Origin: Kiritimatiellia bacterium
GTDB taxonomy: Bacteria > Verrucomicrobiota > Kiritimatiellia > RFP12 > UBA3636
DNA length: 22,022 bases
Assembly: GCA_017413145.1 (NCBI GenBank)
Contig: JAFPUX010000602.1
Location: 1-22,022, forward strand
Direction of reading: 5' to 3'
Below, one piece after another: positions 15,541 through 22,022 of this stretch. The notes beneath the pieces are model-generated. The model did not search any database. It saw nothing but the letters and a program-made list of their open reading frames with translations, and was not told the origin of the DNA. The position numbers and the translations under genes were made by a program. Every line of letters starts with the position of its first letter. Position 1 is the first letter of the stretch.

Positions 15541-18500
15541 ATGAAAACCCCGAGCGCCCTTGCGGCATTCTCATTGTGCATTGTGCATTCCGCATTGTGC
15601 ATTGCGGCGGCGGCCGAGGCCGCCGCCGCGGACCCCGTCGACCTCAAGCCGCTCGCGCTGGAGTGCTATGGCCTGCGCGGCGCGGCGGCGCTGAACTCCA
15701 ACACCGTCGTGGCCGTCGTCGGCGCGTCCTGCAACGGCAACAGCGGCGAGGCGAAGGCCTGGCGCATCCTGAGCGAGGAGGATCCCGCGTATCCCTACGC
15801 GGCGTTCGTCCGGCCGAAGGCGGCCAAGGCCCTGCCCATCGACACGGAGTTCGAGCTGCCGAAGAACTTCGGCGCGCCGGGCGCGGGGCATCTCCCGCTC
15901 AAGCGCCACCTCGTCGTCCTCACGCTCCCCGAGCCGCTCAAGCCCGGCGCGCGCTACGGCCTCGTGATGGGGCTCGACGCGCTCGCCACGGGGGGCCGGT
16001 GCGGCTGCTATTTCTCGTGGGACGGAACGAACCGCCCGACCGACGAGCCGGAAACCGTTCGCGTCCCGGCGGACGACCTCGCGCCGCGCCTGGTCGGCCT
16101 CCGCCGGGCGTCGCCGCTCGGCGACGGCAAGATTCTTCTGGAGTTCGGCGCGTCGTTCTCCTCCTCCGCCTGGCGCAACACGGACCAGTGGGACATCCGC
16201 GTGAACGACCGGCCCGTCGAGCCCGCGGCGTTCGGCCGCCGCTCCCTGATCGACGTCTATCTGCCGGGCGGGTGGCCCTACCGGGCGTTCCTGCAGCACG
16301 ACGTCGTGGTCGACATCGGAACGGAGCTCAGGAAGGGCGATCGCGTCACGGTCGCCGTCGGCGAGAAGATCTGCGCTGGCGAGCGCGAGGCCTCGTTCGT
16401 CTTCGATCCGTCGAAGACGGTCTCCCGCGCGATCAAGGCCAACCAGGTCGGCTACCTGCCGGACGGTCCCAAGGTCGCCTACCTCGGCTTCTGGCTCGCC
16501 TCGTTCCCGGAGGCGCCCAAGGTCGTCGCCCCCTCCGCCTCCGGCCCCGCCTCGGACTCCGACTTCGACTACTCCACGCCGCCCACCGCGAAAGAAGTCT
16601 ACTTCATTGAACCTCCTCCGGCGGAGGAGGAAGCGGAACCCGAAGAGCTCGCATCCGACACCGACGAACCACCCAACCACCTAACCACCCAACCACCCAA
16701 CCAGTACGAGGCGCTCGCCCCCTACGCCCTCCGCTTCCGCGAGCCGCCCGCGTTCGAGGTCGTCCGCGAAAAGGACGGCAAGGCGGTCTTCCGCGGAACG
16801 GCGAAGCTGACGCACAACGGCCTTCTCCCGGACGGCGAGTGGGAGCACAACCACTCCGCCGAGAACGTCTACGAGCTCGACTTCTCGGACTTCGCCGAGC
16901 CGGGCCGCTACTACCTGCGCGTGCCGGGCGTCGGGCGGTCGATCGCGTTCGACGTCGCCGCGGACGTCTACCTGCGCGCGTTCCGCGTCCAGGCGGCGGG
17001 CGTCTACGCGCAGCGGTGCGGCTTCGAGCTCGCGCCCGACCACGCGCCCGGCTGGCGCCGCATCGCGTGCCACACCAACGGCGTCGTGCTCACGACGGTG
17101 AAGATGTGGGAACGGGGCTCCGGCATGGGGGCTCTCAAGGACAACCAGGTGTTCGTCCCGAACCCCGCCTACCCGGCCATTGCGGCGGCGCAGGCGACGA
17201 TCCTGGCCGACCCCGCGCTCGCGGCCCGCTTCCCGCTCGACGGCGCCGCCACGAACGCGGTGGCGGGGTCGCCCGTCGCGCTCGCCCCGCTCGCGGAGGA
17301 AAAGCCCGGCGGGACGTTCGTCGACGACGCGAAGCTCGGCACGACGGTCTTCCGCACCGGGCGCAAGAACAACGGGCTCGGCGGGACGTTCGCCGTCGAT
17401 CCGACGAACGGCGCGACGGCGGTCTTCTGGTTCCGGCGCGACGACCCGGACGGCAACAAGTATTCCGGCGACCTGCTGCGCCTCGGACCGGCGCGCCTCG
17501 AGGTCGGTTGGGGCGTCGTCTCGCTCGGCCGGAACTGGCAGCGGCTCGGCGACGGCAAGTGGCGCCAGCTCGCGGTCCGGATCGGCCCGGCGGACGAAAA
17601 GGGCGCCGCGGAGGCGGAGCTGTTCGAGAACGGCCGGTTCGTCTCGTCGCAGACGTGCCGCCCGCCGCGCGACGGCGCCGTCCCGACGGACCTCGTCGTG
17701 GGCCGCGTGCACGACGACGGGGCCGCCGGCTGCCACTACCGCGACCTGCGCCTCTTCTCCCGCGCGCTCTCGGACGAGGAGCTCGCGACGCTCGCCGCCG
17801 ACGTCCCGCCCCGCATCCCGAAGACCGTCCCGCTGCGCGGCGGCCACCACGACGCCGGCGACTACAACCCGCGCTGCCACATCGAGGTCGCCCAGCGGCT
17901 CCTCTCCGCGTGGGAGCTCGCGCCGAAGAAGTTCGCGGACGGCCAGCTCGACATCCCCGAGGCCGGCAACGGCCTGCCCGACATCGTCGACGAGGCGCTC
18001 TGGGCCTTGAACCCCTGGCTCTCGCTCCAGGAGGAGGACGGCGGCGTCCGCGACGGAACCGAGTCGCAGGGCGACCCCGGCTTCGCGCAGACCGTCGAGC
18101 TCGACACGACCGGCGACTACGCCTACGAGAAGAGCAGCAAGGCGTCGTTCGTCTTCGCCGGCGCGTTCGCGCAGGCCTCGCGCGTCCTCGCCGCGTGCGG
18201 ACGCAAGGAGCGCGCCGCCGACTTTCTCGCGCGCGCCCGCCGCGCCTACGACTGGGGCGTCGCCAACGTGCCGGAGGGTCTCAAGAGCCTCGGCCAGTAC
18301 GCCACGTATTGCATGACCTCGCGCGCCTACGCGGCGGCGGAGCTCCTGCACGCGACGGGCGAGAAGAAATACCTCGACGACTTCCGCGCGTGTTCGCCGT
18401 GGGGCGTCTATCCGGACGCGCCCCTCCGCGAGGACAAGCGCGGCCACTACGAAGCGGACCTCGCCGCCTACGCCTTCGCCCGCGACCCGGCGAACGAGAC

Positions 18501-19038
18501 GCGCGACCCCGCGCTCTGGGCGAGCGTCAAGGCCGCCATCGTGCGCGAGGCGGACTACTACATCGAGGGGTCGGACCGGATGGCCTACAAGTTCGTCCGC
18601 CATCCGGGCGCCCCGATCGTCTGGGGCATCGGCGCCTACGGCAACTTCCTGCCGCCCGTCGTCAACGCCTGGTTCCTCACGGGCGACGCCAAATACCGGG
18701 ACTGGACGATCCGCACGTGCGACAACATGCTCGGCGCGAACCCGATGGGGCTCTCGTGGATCGTCGGGCTCGGCGAGCGCTGCAACCGCGCGGTCTTCCA
18801 CAACAGCCGGTTCCGGCCGGAGGGGGTGGTCGTCGACGGCATGCACGGCGAAGGCCCGAACGTCCACGGCAACGGCTACCACTACAAGGAGACCGTGTAT
18901 CCGAAGCACCGGAGCGGCTTCGCGATCCTCCACCACTACTCCGACAACACCTACTCCCTCCCGATGACCGAGGGCCTCGTCATCCACCAGGCCCTCGACA
19001 TGGCCGTCCTCGGGCTTCTCCTCCCCGACGCGCCCTAG
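15541..19038 (+). CDS. Exported glycoside hydrolase family 9 enzyme with nested LamG domain
   Basis: This 1165-residue protein is long for GH9. After a signal peptide (~1-25) come an unassigned beta-rich region (~30-295) and a cellulase N-terminal Ig-like domain starting at K-A-N-Q-V-G-Y (N301-Y305). That domain is interrupted at ~325-388 by an acidic, Pro-rich insert. The catalytic domain starts near 445. It carries G-G-H-H-D-A-G-D-Y with D771 and D774 as the likely nucleophilic-water residues, and M-T-E-G-L-V-I with E1144 as the likely acid. Between the early catalytic helices and the D-A-G-D motif a LamG domain (~564-752; F-P-L-D-G-A start, L-F-S-R-A-L-S-D-E-E-L end) is nested. GH9 enzymes cut beta-1,4-glucans or related beta-linked glycans; the exact substrate is open. 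The start is preceded by CCCGACC without a Shine-Dalgarno. Its stop overlaps that of the opposing gene. Confidence 0.87.
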   Translation: MKTPSALAAFSLCIVHSALCIAAAAEAAAADPVDLKPLALECYGLRGAAALNSNTVVAVVGASCNGNSGEAKAWRILSEEDPAYPYAAFVRPKAAKALPIDTEFELPKNFGAPGAGHLPLKRHLVVLTLPEPLKPGARYGLVMGLDALATGGRCGCYFSWDGTNRPTDEPETVRVPADDLAPRLVGLRRASPLGDGKILLEFGASFSSSAWRNTDQWDIRVNDRPVEPAAFGRRSLIDVYLPGGWPYRAFLQHDVVVDIGTELRKGDRVTVAVGEKICAGEREASFVFDPSKTVSRAIKANQVGYLPDGPKVAYLGFWLASFPEAPKVVAPSASGPASDSDFDYSTPPTAKEVYFIEPPPAEEEAEPEELASDTDEPPNHLTTQPPNQYEALAPYALRFREPPAFEVVREKDGKAVFRGTAKLTHNGLLPDGEWEHNHSAENVYELDFSDFAEPGRYYLRVPGVGRSIAFDVAADVYLRAFRVQAAGVYAQRCGFELAPDHAPGWRRIACHTNGVVLTTVKMWERGSGMGALKDNQVFVPNPAYPAIAAAQATILADPALAARFPLDGAATNAVAGSPVALAPLAEEKPGGTFVDDAKLGTTVFRTGRKNNGLGGTFAVDPTNGATAVFWFRRDDPDGNKYSGDLLRLGPARLEVGWGVVSLGRNWQRLGDGKWRQLAVRIGPADEKGAAEAELFENGRFVSSQTCRPPRDGAVPTDLVVGRVHDDGAAGCHYRDLRLFSRALSDEELATLAADVPPRIPKTVPLRGGHHDAGDYNPRCHIEVAQRLLSAWELAPKKFADGQLDIPEAGNGLPDIVDEALWALNPWLSLQEEDGGVRDGTESQGDPGFAQTVELDTTGDYAYEKSSKASFVFAGAFAQASRVLAACGRKERAADFLARARRAYDWGVANVPEGLKSLGQYATYCMTSRAYAAAELLHATGEKKYLDDFRACSPWGVYPDAPLREDKRGHYEADLAAYAFARDPANETRDPALWASVKAAIVREADYYIEGSDRMAYKFVRHPGAPIVWGIGAYGNFLPPVVNAWFLTGDAKYRDWTIRTCDNMLGANPMGLSWIVGLGERCNRAVFHNSRFRPEGVVVDGMHGEGPNVHGNGYHYKETVYPKHRSGFAILHHYSDNTYSLPMTEGLVIHQALDMAVLGLLLPDAP
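15572..15606 (+). repeat. Five CATTNNN heptamers in the signal peptide of the GH9 enzyme
   Basis: The units are CATTGTG, CATTGTG, CATTCCG, CATTGTG and CATTGCG, preceded by a six-base CATTCT. They encode the core C-I-V-H-S-A-L-C-I. Confidence 0.9.
16667..16704 (+). repeat. AACCACCC octamer array inside the GH9 gene
   Basis: AACCACCC, AACCACCT, AACCACCC and AACCACCC are followed by a partial AACCAG. They encode N-H-L-T-T-Q-P-P-N-Q at the end of the acidic insert of the Ig-like domain. A near-perfect palindrome (CCTCCTCC/GGAGGAGG around 16612-16630) lies 37 bases upstream in the same insert. Confidence 0.85.
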
Positions 19039-20036
19039 CCGGCGACGAGCTCCGTCTCGAACGAGCCGTCCGGGCGGAGGTCGAAGGCGCGCAGAAACGG
19101 CGCGCCGGCGCTCAGCTCCCCCGTCGTGAAGGACTTCGTCATGCCGAGGCGGATTCCGTTCGCGTCGGTCCCGTCGAACGAGTTGTAGTGGTCGTGCCCG
19201 AAGAACGCCCCGCGCAGGTTGCCCGCGCGGAGCCAGCTTTCGTAGAGCGTCCGCCCTCCGGCCGTGTGCACCGCATCGCGGTAGGCCTCCCACGGCGGCG
19301 GGCACGTCGGGCGGTTCAGTTCGCCGCGGACGCCCGGCGCGGGCCGGAGGCGCGCCGTGCGGCCGCGGAACGGCATCTCGACGCCGGGTTCGTCCGGCCC
19401 CGCCTCGACGAAGAGCCCGGTGTCGTTGGCGTCGGGCACGACGACGTGCTGGAACCACAGGCAGGGCGTCGTCCCGGACACGCGCTCGTACCAGGCGATC
19501 TGGCGGGCGCGGCAGCCGTCCCAGCCCCACTTCCACGGCACGTCGAGCTTCGCGCCCGTCTCCGGGTCCTTGTGCGAGTAGGCGCCGGAATCCATGACGA
19601 AGAGGTTGACGGCGCTCCCCGCCTCGCCCGGGCGGCGGATGCGGACCATGCCGCTCCCGGCGCCCTCGAGCCCCGGCACGTCGTGGTCGACGAACAGCTC
19701 CCCCAGCCAGTCGCGGTAGAGGGCGTACTGCTCCCGGCGCGTCCAGAACTCCGGGCCGAAGAACTCCGAGTCGTGGTTGCCGAACGTGAGGCAGACCGGG
19801 ACGCGCGCCGCGCGGACCGTCTCGACGAAGGGGGCCATCCGCGCCTCGAAGTCGCCCTTGCGGTTGCCGTAGAACGTGAGGTCGCCCGTCACGACGAGGA
19901 GCGACGGCCGGCGCGCGGCAATCTCCGCGCGAAGAAAATCCCAGACGCGCGGATCGGTCTTCCCCTCCTCGTGCAGGTCCGTGAGGTGGAAAAACCGGAA
20001 CGCGCCGTCGGCGCCGAACTCGAAGTCGGGTTTCAC
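19035..20036 (-). CDS. Calcineurin-like metallophosphoesterase, stand-alone
   Basis: The 333-residue protein carries the full metallophosphoesterase motif set: H-L-T-D-L-H (D20, H22), V-V-T-G-D (D52), T-F-G-N-H-D-S-E (N87, H88), W-F-Q-H-V-V-V-P-D and F-F-G-H-D-H-Y-N-S-F-D-G. It aligns along its whole length with the C-terminal domain of the 905-residue fusion protein, including V-P-G-L-x-G-A-G-S-G and P-D-G-S-F-E-T-E. It has no signal peptide, so it should be cytoplasmic unless the true start lies upstream. The start is GTG at 20036-20034, one base after the stop of the upstream beta-helix gene and without a Shine-Dalgarno, so reinitiation is likely. Its TAG shares the palindrome CTAG (19035-19038) with the stop of the GH9 gene on the other strand. 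The substrate is unknown. Confidence 0.87.
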   Translation of the reverse strand: MKPDFEFGADGAFRFFHLTDLHEEGKTDPRVWDFLRAEIAARRPSLLVVTGDLTFYGNRKGDFEARMAPFVETVRAARVPVCLTFGNHDSEFFGPEFWTRREQYALYRDWLGELFVDHDVPGLEGAGSGMVRIRRPGEAGSAVNLFVMDSGAYSHKDPETGAKLDVPWKWGWDGCRARQIAWYERVSGTTPCLWFQHVVVPDANDTGLFVEAGPDEPGVEMPFRGRTARLRPAPGVRGELNRPTCPPPWEAYRDAVHTAGGRTLYESWLRAGNLRGAFFGHDHYNSFDGTDANGIRLGMTKSFTTGELSAGAPFLRAFDLRPDGSFETELVAG

Positions 20037-20037
20037 G

Positions 20038-22022
20038 CTATCGCAGGATGAGGAGCGTCGCCGGGGAATACAGCGGCGGGAGGGCGCCGATCCAGAGCGG
20101 CCATTCGCCGTTCCCGCCGCGCCAGCCCGCCGTGCCGAGGTCGCCGGGGCCGCGACGCGACCGCGGCCGCGCGAAGTCCGGGTGGAACGGGTCGTCCAGG
20201 TTGACGAACTCGGGCTCCTCCGCCGCGCGGACCGCGTCCTCGGGGACGGGCTTGCCGACCGACTCGAAGACGTTCGTCACCGACTGCGCCGTCGCGGCGT
20301 CGAGCGCGAACACGTCCGAGATCTCCAGCCCCGCCGTGATGTCGTAGGTCCAGCCCTCGATCTCCAGGGCCGCGGCCGAGCCGCCGTTGAACGCGCCCGC
20401 CCGGAGCGCGTTGTTGCGGTAGAGGGATCCGGGCCGGAACATCGTCGGATGCTTGTTGTCGCCATTGATCTTTCCGCCGGCGTTCTCGACGATGTTCGTC
20501 GATTCCGGGGCCAGGAGGAGGATGTTGTCGAAGACCGACGCGGTGATGAGCGATGCGTTGTAGCTGAGCGCGGTGGCGGAGACCAGAGCCCGGTACCCGA
20601 CGACGGTGTTGTGGTGGATGGAGACGCCGCCGGCCCCGTTCCATCCCTCGCGCGATTTCTCGAGGATCGCGCCCGGCGGAGAGCCGGCGATGTTCACGAA
20701 CCGATTGTAGGCGATTTCCCCCGTGTCCGGCCCCGTGTAGCTCGCTCGAAGGATGCCCGAGGCCGCGGCGGTCCTGGCCGCGAACACGGTGTTGGAGACG
20801 AACGTCAGCTTGCTGCAGCCGTAGATGGGGTTGCTCCAGACGTTCGGAACGTCGATCACGGCGGCACAGTTCGTGAACAGGCATCCGACGACGGTGCCCT
20901 GGCCGCGGGGCGTGATCAGGTAGTAGTCGCGGCCGAGGTTGTTGTCGGTCATCCGGCAGTTGAAGAAGCGGCACCCCTCGACGAGCAGGTTCGTGGCGTT
21001 CGCCTGGTAGCACCAGATGACGGGGGTGGTCCCTGAGGAGGCGTAGGATGAACCCGCGGTCTGGACGAACTCGCAGCCGGAGAGCGTGAGAAACGGCGCG
21101 TCCGTCCATACGAGCGAGGACCCTCCGTTCTTATCCCGTCCGAGGGAGTACTGCCCCCATTCGAACCGGAAACCCTCGATCGTGACGTGCTCCGCCGCGT
21201 TGCTGATCACGTTCACGTTGTCGGAGTTTCCGGCGTTCCGCCAGTCGCGCGTGTACTCGGCCGCCACGGCCATCTTCGCAGGCCCCTCGCCGCCGAACGA
21301 GCGGAGGGCGAGGCCCTCCTTCGAGGCGGGGATCGACAGCGCCTCGGCCGCGTTCGTCACGTCGTAGGCGCGGTCCGGGCCACCGCGCACCCAGATTGTG
21401 CCGTGGGCGCCGGCATGGGCGATCCCCTCGCGGAGCGTCCGGAAGGCGGTCGCGGGCGTGGCGCCGTCGCCGCCCGGCGCCGCGAGCGAGTCGACGTAGA
21501 CGGCGCGCCGCGTGGACGCGGCGCCGAGCGAGACGAAGGATTCGGCCCCCCAGCCGTTGACGAGGCGGACGCGCAGATGGTAGCGGGTGGCGGGCGCGAG
21601 TCCGGAAACGGACAGCGCGACGGGAACGCCGAGGGGCGCGGCCTCTTCGCCGGACACGGCCGCAAGCGTCGCGAACGACTCGTCCGCCGATGCTTCGAGC
21701 CGCATTCTCGCGGACGTCGCCCCCGCGCCGAAGTCCGTCACGGCGGCCTCGGCGACGAACCCCTCCGCCTGCCATTCCCGGAGCGTCGCCGTCCCCGACG
21801 GGGCGCCGGACTCGACTTCGTCCGGAACGGCGCGGAAGACCGGGCCCGCCGTTCGGACGCCGAGCGTGTTCTCGGCGTAGACCCGGACGAAGCGCTCTTC
21901 GCCGGCGGGGAGGCCGCGGACGACGAACGAGGCGTCCGCGCCCGCAGCGAGCGCCTCGTGCGCGACGGCGTCCGGCGCCGTCTCGAGCGCCGCCGCGGTC
22001 GGGGCGACGCGGTAGAGCACGC
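20038..22022 (-). CDS. Fn3 and right-handed beta-helix protein, 5' end outside window
   Basis: The frame is open from the right edge to the TAG at 20040-20038, giving about 661 visible codons; the N-terminus and any signal peptide lie outside. Counting from the first visible codons, residues ~1-170 contain two Fn3-like beta-sandwich units (V-R-G-L-P-A-G-E-E-R-F-V-R-V-Y-A-E-N and V-S-G-L-A-P-A-T-R-Y-H-L-R-V). At ~174 a DUF1565-like beta-helix start follows (V-Y-V-D-S, T-A-F-R-T-L-R-E-G-I, I-W-V-R-G-G). The region to ~600 has the short N-x-F/V turn pattern of parallel beta-helix proteins (C-R-F-F-N-C, S-N-T-V-F, H-N-T-V-V, D-N-I-L-L). Such proteins are often polysaccharide lyases or surface binding proteins; no lyase active site is identifiable, so the activity is unassigned. 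It probably shares a transcript with the downstream phosphoesterase gene. Confidence 0.8.
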   Translation of the reverse strand, partial: VLYRVAPTAAALETAPDAVAHEALAAGADASFVVRGLPAGEERFVRVYAENTLGVRTAGPVFRAVPDEVESGAPSGTATLREWQAEGFVAEAAVTDFGAGATSARMRLEASADESFATLAAVSGEEAAPLGVPVALSVSGLAPATRYHLRVRLVNGWGAESFVSLGAASTRRAVYVDSLAAPGGDGATPATAFRTLREGIAHAGAHGTIWVRGGPDRAYDVTNAAEALSIPASKEGLALRSFGGEGPAKMAVAAEYTRDWRNAGNSDNVNVISNAAEHVTIEGFRFEWGQYSLGRDKNGGSSLVWTDAPFLTLSGCEFVQTAGSSYASSGTTPVIWCYQANATNLLVEGCRFFNCRMTDNNLGRDYYLITPRGQGTVVGCLFTNCAAVIDVPNVWSNPIYGCSKLTFVSNTVFAARTAAASGILRASYTGPDTGEIAYNRFVNIAGSPPGAILEKSREGWNGAGGVSIHHNTVVGYRALVSATALSYNASLITASVFDNILLLAPESTNIVENAGGKINGDNKHPTMFRPGSLYRNNALRAGAFNGGSAAALEIEGWTYDITAGLEISDVFALDAATAQSVTNVFESVGKPVPEDAVRAAEEPEFVNLDDPFHPDFARPRSRRGPGDLGTAGWRGGNGEWPLWIGALPPLYSPATLLILR

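Overview
The window is GC-rich (about 70% by eye) and densely coded. It carries secreted hydrolases and lectin-like proteins: a sialate O-acetylesterase, a glycoside hydrolase family 9 enzyme, LamG domains, a right-handed beta-helix protein, a DUF4874/DUF4832 protein, and ten copies of a Fibrobacter-succinogenes-major (FISUMP)-like domain. This mix, with the high GC, fits a carbohydrate-degrading member of the PVC group, most likely Kiritimatiellota or a neighbouring Verrucomicrobiota/Lentisphaerae lineage. The lineage is inferred from gene content only; there is no marker gene in the window.

Layout. A minus-strand DUF4874/DUF4832 gene runs off the left edge (1-1557). It is divergent from a long plus-strand run, with promoter candidates for both directions in the 141-base gap. 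The plus-strand run (1699-19038) is compact and may be one transcription unit. In order it holds: a sialate O-acetylesterase-like lipoprotein; four tandem exported proteins A-D, each with two FISUMP-like domains (3827-10254); a 70-codon low-GC reading frame wedged between B and C; a creatininase-family amidohydrolase; an exported nucleotide pyrophosphatase/phosphodiesterase with a C-terminal LamG domain; a 905-residue protein fusing two FISUMP-like domains to a calcineurin-like phosphoesterase; and a 1165-residue GH9 enzyme with a LamG domain nested in its catalytic domain. Two minus-strand genes converge on it: a stand-alone paralogue of the fused phosphoesterase (19035-20036) and, upstream of that, a Fn3/beta-helix protein that runs off the right edge.

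The genes look like an exported ester-, phosphoester- and glycan-cleaving set, accompanied by an expanded family of C-type-lectin-like FISUMP proteins that could bind substrate or decorate the surface. The real substrate cannot be read from the sequence.

The most striking feature is at DNA level. Seven exported proteins from three unrelated families have signal-peptide hydrophobic cores written by exactly five consecutive heptanucleotides of the form CATTNNN, always in the same codon phase. Three of them carry a second five-unit heptamer array (TCACTCG type) just after the start codon. Five-unit octamer arrays lie before the GH9 gene (CCTAGAAN) and inside it (AACCACCC). This looks like a shared, repeat-built signal-peptide cassette. 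Other notable points are an apparent two-gene duplication (A-B giving C-D), a FISUMP pair whose domain types are swapped in the phosphoesterase fusion, and the low-GC insert that uses the host leader as its own C-terminus.
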